Below, in pieces: positions 42,830 to 50,484 of a stretch of DNA of 64,000 bases. Made by a program: the position numbers and the translations under genes. The notes below the pieces were generated by a model. The model was not told the origin of the DNA. It saw only the letters and a program-made list of their open reading frames with translations, and did no database searches. Source of the stretch: Colwellia sp. (GTDB lineage: Bacteria; Pseudomonadota; Gammaproteobacteria; Enterobacterales; Alteromonadaceae); contig JALJPB010000008.1 of the NCBI GenBank assembly GCA_022969175.1, forward strand, positions 1-64,000, given 5' to 3'. Position 1 is the stretch's first letter. Every line of letters starts with the position of its first letter.

Positions 42830-43064
42830 TTTTCATCCCAGCGTAACATTGGGTGATCATTTCGATCAACTTATAAACCAACAACTTAACACTGGACGTT
42901 ATCGTTCAGCAAGTGAAATTGTTAGAGCTGGATTAAGAGCTTTAGAAGATCAAGAAGCCAAGCTATTAAATTTACGCAATATGCTAATCCAGGGTAAACA
43001 AAGCGGTATTGCTGATTAAAGTTATGAAAGTTTATTAACTGAGCTAGATACAGATAATCATTAA
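42816..43064 (+). pseudogene. Decayed parD-type antitoxin gene
   Basis: Ribbon-helix-helix antitoxin of the ParD (CC2985) family, non-functional. SVTLGDHFDQLINQQLNTGR and YRSASEIVRAGLRALEDQEA are clear family text. The first few codons are replaced, with no ATG, where the gene meets the attC-like dyad. A TAA at 43017-43019 interrupts the C-terminus, after which the frame continues SYESLLTELDTDNH to its natural stop at 43062. A translated product from the TTG at 42816 would end at the early stop. Confidence 0.78.
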
Positions 43065-43200
43065 TGAATAAGTTTTATTATCTTCGAAAGCAAAGTCAGA
43101 TTTAATTTAAATCGCTGAATATAGCCAATTGACTTGGGGAATATCACAAAGAAATAATTATTTAAAAATACTGGATAGTTTGTTAGTCACAATACAGCTT
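43064..43200 (+). pseudogene. Truncated parE-type toxin remnant
   Basis: Starts at an ATG overlapping the parD stop (TAATG), as in intact parDE operons: MNKFYYL, then a one-base frameshift into SKAKSDLI, a TAA, and IAEYSQLTWGISQRNNYLKI. That is the recognisable N-terminal third of a RelE/ParE toxin. The rest is missing: the text runs into the end of the minus-strand BigR-like gene. It cannot make a toxin. Confidence 0.7.
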
Positions 43201-43479
43201 ATGTAAAACGGCAATGATTTCGATCACTGCATGGCTGTCTAAAGTATAATAAATTGTTTGTGCCTCACGGCGAGTTTTCACATAACTTTCGCGGCGTAAC
43301 CAGGCCAGATGTTGTGATAAAGTTGATTGTGCAATCGGAAATAATTCATTTAATTGACTAACCGATAATTCACCTTGTTGTAATGCACATAAGATCATTA
43401 ACCTATGTTGGTTACCCATTGTTTTTAACAGGTTGGTTGCTTTTTCAGCATTGGATGCTAATTGGTTATAATCGATCAT
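43183..43479 (-). CDS. bigR: BigR/SqrR-type ArsR-family persulfide sensor
   Basis: Winged-helix repressor of 98 residues. The recognition segment is LFPIAQSTLSQHLAWLRRES. Two cysteines, C31 (RLMILCAL) and C97 (LHKLYCD), lie 66 residues apart, exactly the spacing of the redox pair of BigR (C42/C108), which forms a tetrasulfide bridge with reactive sulfur and releases DNA. It is the last gene of a minus-strand operon with two YeeE/YedE proteins and a persulfide-dioxygenase-like enzyme, matching known bigR operons. The likely operator is the inverted repeat at 45327-45353. Confidence 0.9.
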   Translation of the reverse strand: MIDYNQLASNAEKATNLLKTMGNQHRLMILCALQQGELSVSQLNELFPIAQSTLSQHLAWLRRESYVKTRREAQTIYYTLDSHAVIEIIAVLHKLYCD

Positions 43480-43491
43480 TGGCTGCTCATT

Positions 43492-43917
43492 TTATTCGTT
43501 ATAAATAGTATCAGAGATTTTTTGGGCAACTTGCATGCCTATGAGCATAGCAATGAAAAATCCGATAAACTTCATGTTACCCGTTAGTAAGATAGCCAGA
43601 GCGGGTCCAGGACAAATTCCTATTAACCCCCAGCCTAAGCCGAATGTGGTAGCACCAACGATTAAAGGCTTATCTATTTTATTGTTGGTTGAGACAATAA
43701 ATTCTTTATCAAGTAATGGTTTGTTTTTAGTTCGTACCAATAAAAAATAACCACTGCCAAAAATTGTTAAAGCACTAGCCATCACTAAGGCCAAACTGGG
43801 ATCCCAGTGACCGGTTATATCTAAAAAATTGAGTACTTTGTCAGGATTAACCATTTGTGCAATAGTTAATCCTGCACCAAATAACACGCCTGAGATTAAC
43901 GCTATAAATAATTTCAT
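43492..43917 (-). CDS. YeeE/YedE (PmpB-like) membrane protein
   Basis: Four-helix membrane protein of 141 residues in the sulfur-transport (YeeE/YedE, DUF395) family. The signature GICPGPALAILLTGN contains the conserved cysteine that handles thiosulfate or persulfide in family members. It starts three bases after the stop of the companion half, so the two probably form one transport unit for reactive sulfur species in or out of the cell. Confidence 0.88.
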   Translation of the reverse strand: MKLFIALISGVLFGAGLTIAQMVNPDKVLNFLDITGHWDPSLALVMASALTIFGSGYFLLVRTKNKPLLDKEFIVSTNNKIDKPLIVGATTFGLGWGLIGICPGPALAILLTGNMKFIGFFIAMLIGMQVAQKISDTIYNE

Positions 43918-43920
43918 GGT

Positions 43921-44343
43921 TTAAGCCCCAATAATATGACGAGTAATAAATACGGTTAATGCTGCTGTTATCATAAAGGTTGCTGTTGCAACAATTGAAC
44001 GACGTGATAACCGACCAAGCCCACAGATACCATGACCGCTAGTACAGCCATTGCCTGTTTTACTGCCAAAACCAACCAATAAACCGGCAATGATGATCAG
44101 TGGCCAACTTGCCTCTATATCGGTGGGTAAAGGCGTTGTTGGATTCATTACAAAAAATACTCCAAGCACTAATCCAAATAAAAATATCCACCTCCATAAT
44201 CGGTCATTATCTGCAGGTTGTAATGCACTGTGCAATATGCCGGATATTCCCGCTATACGGCCATTAAAAATTAATAGCAATAATGCCGAAATACCAATTA
44301 ATGCACCACCCAATAAGGCGGTTAGTGGGGTAAACTCTGTCAT
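43921..44343 (-). CDS. YeeE/YedE (PmpA-like) membrane protein
   Basis: Membrane protein of 140 residues, the other YeeE/YedE half. The signature GNGCTSGHGICGLGRLSRRS carries two conserved cysteines; about four membrane helices are visible. It is followed at once by the PmpB-like gene. GAGAG precedes the ATG. The 81-base gap from the persulfide dioxygenase gene holds a GCGTT/AACGC mini-hairpin but no second BigR-type palindrome. Confidence 0.88.
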   Translation of the reverse strand: MTEFTPLTALLGGALIGISALLLLIFNGRIAGISGILHSALQPADNDRLWRWIFLFGLVLGVFFVMNPTTPLPTDIEASWPLIIIAGLLVGFGSKTGNGCTSGHGICGLGRLSRRSIVATATFMITAALTVFITRHIIGA

Positions 44344-44424
44344 TTTACTCTCTTTATTGCGTTAAAAAACGCAGGTTAGTCATGATTGAAATGTATTATT
44401 CGTCAATTTTTACCGCTTTTTTTA

Positions 44425-45294
44425 TCAGCAAAATAAGCTTTGATCAATGGGAATTTTTAAAAATGCTTGTTCACTCTTTTCGGCGTTAGGCAATTGTCCA
44501 CCGCGAATATTTACCTGAATAGAAGGAAAGAGAAGCTTGGGTACAGCTAAGTCTTTATCCCGATTTTGGCGTAGTTGAATAAACTCCGCTTTCGATATTT
44601 TGCTATGAATATGAATATTATCACGCTTACTCTCGGCCACTGTAGTGGTATAATTTAATACCCGACCATTGGGCTGATAATCATGGCATACCCATAATTT
44701 AGTTCCCTCTGCTAAGTTATGAATAAGCTTAATACTGTCATATAAAGTACCGGCATCACCGCCAGGAAAGTCACAGCGTGCGGTGCCGCCATCAGGCATA
44801 AATAGGGTATCGCCAACAAATGCATGATCTTCAACTAAATAAGTTAGGCTGTCATTGGTATGTCCTGGAGTTGCCAGCACTAATACACTTTGTTGGCCAA
44901 AATTAATCACTTGTTCATTACGAAGTAGCACGTCAAAAATATCACCGTTTGCCAATAGCTCTTGGTCTGAAATATTAAAGATTTGTTTAAAGGTATGCTG
45001 AACATTGGTAATACCAGCACTAACCGCTGTTTGTCCACCAAGTTGAGATTTTAGATAATGTGCAGCACTGAGATGATCAGCATGAGCATGAGTTTCTAAA
45101 ATCCAATCAACGGTGAGTTGATTGTCTTTGATAAAGGCAATTTGATTATCGGCAAATTCACTCCAAATTTTACCCGACTGTAATGAGAAGTCTAAGACAC
45201 TATCAATGATAATGGCATGACCACCCAGCTGATCGAAAACGATGTAGCTAATCGTTGAACTGCACGAATGATAAAAAGCTTTTATGTTGACCAT
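44425..45294 (-). CDS. blh: Persulfide dioxygenase-like metallo-beta-lactamase (Blh type)
   Basis: Metallo-beta-lactamase-fold protein of 289 residues. The metal site is THAHADHLSAA, with TPGHTNDS and FVGDTLFMPDGGTARCDFP, the last a hallmark of Blh/ETHE1-type persulfide dioxygenases, which oxidise glutathione persulfide to sulfite with non-heme iron. It is the first gene of the minus-strand operon, divergent from the sulfite-exporter gene, with the BigR-type palindrome between them. Sulfite made here could leave through that exporter. Confidence 0.9.
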   Translation of the reverse strand: MVNIKAFYHSCSSTISYIVFDQLGGHAIIIDSVLDFSLQSGKIWSEFADNQIAFIKDNQLTVDWILETHAHADHLSAAHYLKSQLGGQTAVSAGITNVQHTFKQIFNISDQELLANGDIFDVLLRNEQVINFGQQSVLVLATPGHTNDSLTYLVEDHAFVGDTLFMPDGGTARCDFPGGDAGTLYDSIKLIHNLAEGTKLWVCHDYQPNGRVLNYTTTVAESKRDNIHIHSKISKAEFIQLRQNRDKDLAVPKLLFPSIQVNIRGGQLPNAEKSEQAFLKIPIDQSLFC

Positions 45295-45326
45295 TAAATT
45301 ATTTTCTCTTGTATTCTCACCTTCAT

Positions 45327-45353
45327 ATATCGTATATTAGCAATATACGATAT
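45327..45353. promoter_or_regulatory. BigR-type operator, perfect 12-bp inverted repeat
   Basis: ATATCGTATATT-AGC-AATATACGATAT, a perfect 12-bp inverted repeat with a 3-base centre in the 77-base gap between the divergent persulfide dioxygenase and TauE genes. AT-rich palindromes of this type are bound by BigR/SqrR repressors. It can govern both directions. Confidence 0.82.
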
Positions 45354-45371
45354 TAAAACACAAGAATAAAA

Positions 45372-46124
45372 ATGCTCATTATCATTATTGCTGCTTTATT
45401 AATTGGTATGAGTTTAGGTGTTCTGGGATCTGGTGGGGCGATCCTAACCATACCTATACTCATCTATGGCTTAGATCAAAGCGAAATTGTAGCAATTACT
45501 AGCTCTTTGGTAATTGTTGGCACTATTAGTTTGATGACAGTGATAGCCAACTTGGCAAAGAAACAGATTAATTGGTCAATGGTGATGCTGTTTGGCGTGC
45601 CAAGTATGATGGCTACCTATATGGGAGCTTGGCTGGGTTCATATACCGAACAATCTATTCAAATGTTGGTATTTGCATTGGTAATGATGACAGCCGCTTG
45701 GCGGATGCATAAAACTAAAGCAGTAGTTAGCACCTCGAGTTTTGAGCCAATTAAGTCGATTTTACTGGGTGGTATAGTTGGCACATTAACTGGTTTTGTT
45801 GGTGTTGGCGGTGGCTTCTTGATTGTTCCTGCATTAATAACGTTTTCTCGACTGAGTATTAGCGCTGCGGTGGCCACTAGCTTAATGATAATTAGTCTCA
45901 ATTCTGTGGTGGGTTTTTTAAAATATCAGCAATTACTCATGGATATAGAGCAAACGCTTGATTGGCAGATCATAGGAATGATCAGCGTGATTGGCTTAAT
46001 TGGCAGCTTAATAGGCCAACATATATCAAGTAAATTACCACAACAAAAAATTCGTCAGTCGTTTGCGTTAATATTGCTACTGATGTCGAGCTTTATTTTA
46101 ATACAAACCTTAGTCAATATTTAA
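45372..46124 (+). CDS. TauE/SafE-family sulfite/anion exporter
   Basis: Membrane protein of 250 residues with about eight helices. Two family repeats are visible: LGVLGSGGAILTIPILIYG at the N-terminus and GTLTGFVGVGGGFLIVPALI in the second half, the glycine-rich motifs of TauE/SafE/DUF81 transporters. Within this locus it probably exports sulfite produced by persulfide oxidation. It starts 19 bases after the BigR-type palindrome, so the repressor would sit on its promoter. A rhodanese gene follows after 13 bases. Confidence 0.92.
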   Translation: MLIIIIAALLIGMSLGVLGSGGAILTIPILIYGLDQSEIVAITSSLVIVGTISLMTVIANLAKKQINWSMVMLFGVPSMMATYMGAWLGSYTEQSIQMLVFALVMMTAAWRMHKTKAVVSTSSFEPIKSILLGGIVGTLTGFVGVGGGFLIVPALITFSRLSISAAVATSLMIISLNSVVGFLKYQQLLMDIEQTLDWQIIGMISVIGLIGSLIGQHISSKLPQQKIRQSFALILLLMSSFILIQTLVNI

Positions 46125-46137
46125 CTTAGGAAATATA

Positions 46138-46524
46138 ATGATCATCAACGGTAAAGAGCTTGTACGTTTAGCAAAGAAAGAAATAAGTGAAATAACTTGT
46201 GATGATCTTTATGAGCAGCTGTCAACTCAACCACTCATTATTGATTTACGAGAAGCTGTCGAACTAGAAAACGGTATGTTGCCCAGTGCAGTCCATATGC
46301 CAAGAGGAGTATTAGAAATGCGTATCACTAGCTTAGCTAAGGTCGCTGATGCTGCAGAGTCATTACATACTCTTGCCCAGAAAAATATTATTTTATATTG
46401 CCAAAGTGGAGCTCGTTCAGCATTAGCAGCACAATCATTAGGTAAAATGGGCTTTGATAAAGTTTATTCTTTAGCTGGTGGGGCTATTGAATGGCGCAAT
46501 AAAAAGCTACCTTTTGCGCAATAA
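46138..46524 (+). CDS. Rhodanese-domain sulfurtransferase
   Basis: Single-domain rhodanese of 128 residues: IDLREAVELENGMLPSAVH and the active-site loop LYCQSGARSALAA with its catalytic cysteine, then GFDKVYSLAGGAIEW. It moves sulfane sulfur between thiols or to cyanide, here probably within sulfide/persulfide detoxification. AGGA precedes the ATG; it is co-transcribed with the exporter. Confidence 0.92.
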   Translation: MIINGKELVRLAKKEISEITCDDLYEQLSTQPLIIDLREAVELENGMLPSAVHMPRGVLEMRITSLAKVADAAESLHTLAQKNIILYCQSGARSALAAQSLGKMGFDKVYSLAGGAIEWRNKKLPFAQ

Positions 46525-46711
46525 CCCCAAATATGAGGCGAATAATTGTTAGCTAGACTTGCGAACGCGTTGATCTAGCCCACTTATCAGGCGAAAAAAT
46601 GTTAAGTTATCGTGCTTTCAAAGAATTAAGCAGTTCATTGATTCCTTAATTAGCAAAGGCTAATGTACAGATTCGAGTCATTCAAATATTTAAAACCTCA
46701 AAGGATAACGC

Positions 46712-47056
46712 ATGTTAATTAAAATTCCTGACTTAGTTGACCAGATAAAGCAAAATGTGAACTTACTCACGGCAAAACAAGCAAAGGTAAAATGCCAAGA
46801 ACTCTCTGGTGTTATTATTGATGTGAGAGAGCCTAGTGAAGTAAACGAAAAATCAACCTCTGGTACGGTTAATATACCCCGAGGTGTATTAGAGATGAAA
46901 ATGTCAATGCTTTATCCCGATGCTAACCAAGCAATATTTATTCACTGTGCATCTGGTGTTAGAGCGGTTTTTGCAGCTGAGCAATTAACCCGTTTAGGGT
47001 ATAAAAAAGTCTGGGCAATTACCTGTAAAATTGATGATGTTTGCTCGGTACTTTAA
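46712..47056 (+). CDS. Second rhodanese-domain protein
   Basis: Rhodanese of 114 residues: IIDVREPSEVNEKSTSGTVN and active site IHCASGVRAVFAAEQL. The C-terminus is short and ends CKIDDVCSVL with two extra cysteines. AAGGATAAC provides the ribosome site. It follows the first rhodanese after a 187-base gap without clear signals and shares the phrase PRGVLEM with it, so the two are probably duplicates that have diverged. Confidence 0.9.
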   Translation: MLIKIPDLVDQIKQNVNLLTAKQAKVKCQELSGVIIDVREPSEVNEKSTSGTVNIPRGVLEMKMSMLYPDANQAIFIHCASGVRAVFAAEQLTRLGYKKVWAITCKIDDVCSVL

Positions 47057-47127
47057 TCATCAAGCTAAGTTAACTCAGCCAAGCCAGTAAAAGTAAACCA
47101 TACTGAGTTGACTTTAAATAAAAGCTT

Positions 47128-47391
47128 TTAAACATTTTCTCTGCTGGGTTCGCTACTTTCTTCTTGGTGTTTCTTCACGACTTTCTTTTCAATGACCATA
47201 GTTTCAATCGTTCTTTGAACATAGGGGTCAGGAGTAAGCATTTGCACTAAAACACCGAAAATAATTGCCCCTGCCCGACGATATTTCGCCCACGAAAGTA
47301 ATACTTTCCCTAGCATTGTTATAAGAACGCTAAACACTAAAAATGTTATCCATGGTACAAAAGCGACCATTAACTCAATTGGAAATTCCAT
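47128..47391 (-). CDS. Small membrane protein, unknown function
   Basis: Protein of 87 residues, not recognised. One or two membrane segments (about 6-30 and a weaker one 38-52) are followed by a charged cytoplasmic tail (EKKVVKKHQEESSEPSRE). An AGG site precedes the ATG. The neighbouring minus-strand gene lies 79 bases away; no clear operon. Confidence 0.55.
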   Translation of the reverse strand: MEFPIELMVAFVPWITFLVFSVLITMLGKVLLSWAKYRRAGAIIFGVLVQMLTPDPYVQRTIETMVIEKKVVKKHQEESSEPSRENV

Positions 47392-47470
47392 AACCTATCC
47401 ACCAATTTTCAAACTGTTTGCTGTATTTAAGGCAATCAAGTGCCAAGTTTATATTTAAGTTGGTTATTTT

Positions 47471-47860
47471 TTAGCAGGTAGAATAAAGCTGAGAGGGTCT
47501 TGATTGACTGTATTGTGGTAGCGGATTAAAGCTTAAAAGCGGAATGTTATTTATAGTGATTAGCGATTGTTGATGCCAAGTGATATTTGTTTGCATCTCA
47601 AGTTCGATCAACATTAACGGATAGGCTACAGCACTATAATCAAAATGAAATGGTCTTTTAACCGTTGAATCAATTTGTGATTGAACGGTTAATCGTGCTT
47701 TAACTTCGAGTAATAACTGTTCAATCGAACTTTGTTTTATGCTCGGCGCTTCTAAAACATAACTGTTCTCAAGCACAGATTCTAACGGAGCTGCACTGGC
47801 CCCGTGTAAAGATACTGCACTGATGAATAAAAGAAAAAGTCGTAGAAACTGTAGTTTCAT
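47471..47860 (-). CDS. Hypothetical secreted protein
   Basis: Protein of 129 residues with a signal peptide (RLFLLFISAVSLHGASAAP). The mature part has no recognised domain; it contains EQLLLEVKARLTVQSQIDST and ends in a polar, tyrosine- and serine-rich tail with a single terminal cysteine. Real translation is likely from the clean signal peptide, but function is unknown. Confidence 0.55.
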   Translation of the reverse strand: MKLQFLRLFLLFISAVSLHGASAAPLESVLENSYVLEAPSIKQSSIEQLLLEVKARLTVQSQIDSTVKRPFHFDYSAVAYPLMLIELEMQTNITWHQQSLITINNIPLLSFNPLPQYSQSRPSQLYSTC

Positions 47861-48257
47861 TAAACGTGAACCATTATATTATTACTAAATAATATAATGG
47901 TGACAAGTTCTAGAATTTCAATACTATTTTTCATCATTGATTTTAAATCAGCAAACGGATTATACCTTGCCGACTCTTGCTCAACAGCCCCTGTTTGGGT
48001 TTGATAATATGCACGTCAATATCCCCCTAAAAACATACTGAATATTGACCAGCGTTGATAAATATAGAAATATAAATAGTGTACATACTAACTCCTTGAT
48101 GGAATGTATGAGAACACCTCTACTTAGGTGTCCAAATTAACTATGTCACTACATGCATACCCACTTAAAACTTCGAATGCTAATATGCACTATGTATTGC
48201 AGTGAAGCGCAGATACTTTTAAAATGGTTTTACAATATATTTTATGAAGTGAATCGT
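47861..48257 (+). other. 397-base gene-free region
   Basis: No supported gene. A 6-bp hairpin ACACCT/AGGTGT at 48114-48131 lacks a T run. The reading frame of the nuclease gene extends back to 48153, but without a ribosome site or family-like sequence. Confidence 0.45.
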
Positions 48258-48602
48258 ATGTCATCAGATAGATTCGGCACCAGCCCCCATTACAAACAAC
48301 AAGAAAAAGGCTATCGTGACCGAGCATTAAAATTATTTCCTTGGGTTTGTGGCCGCTGTGCACGTGCTTTTGAGTTTTCCAACTTGAAGGAGTTAACTGT
48401 GCATCACGTTGATCATGATCATACTAATAACCCGAATGACGGCAGCAACTGGGAATTATTATGCATTTACTGCCACGACAACGAACATGATAAGTATACA
48501 AAACATGCAGAATATCGGACAGAAGTTGTCGCCGGCGATCATAACCAAGATACGGCGACTCATAATCCGTTTGCTGATCTCAAAGCGATGTTAAAAAAGT
48601 AG
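48258..48602 (+). CDS. yajD: YajD-like HNH nuclease
   Basis: HNH-fold protein of 114 residues closely following Escherichia coli YajD: KGYRDRALKLFPWVCGRCAR, the HNH core LTVHHVDHDHTNNP, LLCIYCHDNEH and the end NPFADLKAMLKK. Two CxxC pairs bind a structural zinc. The start MSSDRFGTSP at 48258 is chosen by alignment with YajD; the upstream extension has no family match. The natural substrate is not established. Confidence 0.92.
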   Translation: MSSDRFGTSPHYKQQEKGYRDRALKLFPWVCGRCARAFEFSNLKELTVHHVDHDHTNNPNDGSNWELLCIYCHDNEHDKYTKHAEYRTEVVAGDHNQDTATHNPFADLKAMLKK

Positions 48603-48883
48603 GCTTTCGATTACTGAAGCGTGCAGTCCATGCTGCACCCTGCATTTTCGTTAACCACTAGTCAGCTAATATCTGTTCAATAGCTTGAATAAATTCAGGC
48701 CTGAAAATTTCATTTCCCCTTCATTACTTCAAAATATACTCGACCGTTGCCATCTTTGATCCTGTGATTTCTTCTCATACGGTTAATCACAATACTGTGT
48801 GGTGCAATCTTTTGTAACGTTTGCATGTTTGTTTGACATAAAATTAATGCTAGAGTTAAATCATCGAAGTTTGGAGAGTAATA

Positions 48884-49096
48884 ATGAATAAAGAAATACA
48901 AGGCTTTTGTTTGTGTATAGGCATGATGGGACTAGCTTATGTTGCTTTATTAATTTTACTGGTACTGTTTACCGGTGCAAAAATAGTAAAAACAATTATG
49001 ATTATTGCTAGTATTTCAGCCATGTTATTAAGTTTAGGTCTTTCATCACAAGTTAAAAGCAGAATAAAAAAGAAACTTTTTAATCAAACCTGTTAA
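48884..49096 (+). CDS. Small two-helix membrane protein
   Basis: Protein of 70 residues with two predicted membrane helices (about 8-30 and 34-52) and a basic C-terminal tail (KSRIKKKLFNQTC). GGAG sits at good distance from the ATG. No family recognised. The upstream 281 bases hold only a doubtful overlapping frame on the other strand. Confidence 0.55.
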   Translation: MNKEIQGFCLCIGMMGLAYVALLILLVLFTGAKIVKTIMIIASISAMLLSLGLSSQVKSRIKKKLFNQTC

Positions 49097-49205
49097 GAAT
49101 ATACCAACCGAACTTAGTTATTAATCCGATGGGTATTACATACTCAACGAGCAATTTGTTAATTATCTAATATACTCAAGAAAGAAAAGTTATTTTGAGT
49201 ATTTT

Positions 49206-49931
49206 ATGAAATTAACATCGCTAATTTTAATAAGTACATTATATTCTGCGAGTTTATCAGCAGAAAATCTGATGGTAGTTACCGAAAACTGGCCACCTTT
49301 TAATTACCAAAATAAACAGCAAGCGATTGTCGGGACTGTAACAAAAAATGTAAAAGAGGTATTAGCTCTCACTTCATTAACTTATCAAATTAACCTTTAT
49401 CCTTGGGCACGTAGTTTCCAAATGGCTAAAAGTAAAAAAAATGTCTTAATATACTCAATATTAAAAACAGTTGACCGTGAGCCATTATTTCACTGGTATT
49501 GCCCCATTTATCCTCAAGTTAAAACCTTTGTATTTCAACTTAAAAACTCAAATATTCAAGCGAGTTCAATCGAACAAATAAAATCTTATCGAGTTGGCAT
49601 AACTAGAGATGGAATTAACCACCAGTTTTTACTTAACTCGGGTTTTGTTGAGGGTAAAAACCTGTATTTAGCAAATAATGAAAAAAACAACATCAATAAG
49701 CTCTTTTCCGGCAATATTGATTTTATCATTCAAGCTAAAGAGTCTTTAGCGTTTAGATTGAATGTTATGGGGAAAGAATCAACTATGGTTCAAGCCGTCT
49801 TTAAATTGAATGATGGTCAAAGTGAAAACCATTGTATGGCACTCAGCATCAATAGCTCAGAAGCAATCAAAATGCAGCTTGACAGTGCTTTTAATCAATG
49901 GAAAACAAATCAACAATTAGTCATTAACTAA
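49206..49931 (+). CDS. Periplasmic solute-binding protein, family 3-like
   Basis: Exported protein of 241 residues. A signal peptide (LTSLILISTLYSASLSAE) precedes an SBP-bac-3-type fold: LMVVTENWPPFNYQ, YPWARSFQMAKSKKN, and VGITRDGINHQFLL. Stand-alone members like this, without transporter genes nearby, are common in marine gammaproteobacteria and may bind amino acids or act as sensors' partners. Its stop overlaps the convergent thioesterase gene by four bases. Confidence 0.82.
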   Translation: MKLTSLILISTLYSASLSAENLMVVTENWPPFNYQNKQQAIVGTVTKNVKEVLALTSLTYQINLYPWARSFQMAKSKKNVLIYSILKTVDREPLFHWYCPIYPQVKTFVFQLKNSNIQASSIEQIKSYRVGITRDGINHQFLLNSGFVEGKNLYLANNEKNNINKLFSGNIDFIIQAKESLAFRLNVMGKESTMVQAVFKLNDGQSENHCMALSINSSEAIKMQLDSAFNQWKTNQQLVIN

Positions 49932-50329
49932 AGCATTATATCTTCCTCTAACTGCTTTTGTAATAATTTCAATGTTTTACCATGCGCCTGAGGTAAACGA
50001 GTTTTAGGGTCAAGTTGTACAAAAACAATATCATCAGCTAAACAAATCGTTTTTTTCGTCACCTTATTTCTCACTAAGCAGGTAATAGTGATAGATGTTC
50101 TCCCTACTTTTTTAGTCACTAAACCAAATTCAACAACATCACCTTGTAGTGCTGGCGATTCAAAACTAATTTCGCCAATATGTTTTGTTACTAAACAATT
50201 ATTCCCTAGTTGGCAAATAGCATATATAGCCGCTTCTTCATCAATCCACTCTAATGCCCGACCACCAAAAAGTGAGTTGGCATAATTTAAATCACTGGGC
50301 ATAACCAATCGACGAGAAAGAAAACGCAT
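49928..50329 (-). CDS. Hotdog-fold acyl-CoA thioesterase (YciA-like)
   Basis: Acyl-CoA thioesterase of 133 residues with one hotdog domain: LVMPSDLNYANSLFGGRALEWIDE, the catalytic-aspartate helix, and AICQLGNNCLVTKHIGEI, then VGRTSITI. It hydrolyses acyl-CoA to free acid and CoA. ATG 50329 has AGGA six bases before it; an ATG two codons earlier would touch that site. Confidence 0.9.
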   Translation of the reverse strand: MRFLSRRLVMPSDLNYANSLFGGRALEWIDEEAAIYAICQLGNNCLVTKHIGEISFESPALQGDVVEFGLVTKKVGRTSITITCLVRNKVTKKTICLADDIVFVQLDPKTRLPQAHGKTLKLLQKQLEEDIML

Positions 50330-50484
50330 AAACATTCCTAATATTTTTCATTGTTATAATTGTTCCGACCCTTCGATTATAGTCAAAAACAAATAACTGA
50401 AAGATTTTAATTCCCTACAATTGTTGCTGTAAACCAGATATCATTAAAAGTATAAAATATACAGTTTGTATTTGGATGTTATAA

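Noticed and set aside
48710..48901. 63-codon minus-strand frame
   Set aside because: Overlaps the start of a + strand gene with a good ribosome site; no family recognised and no start signal.
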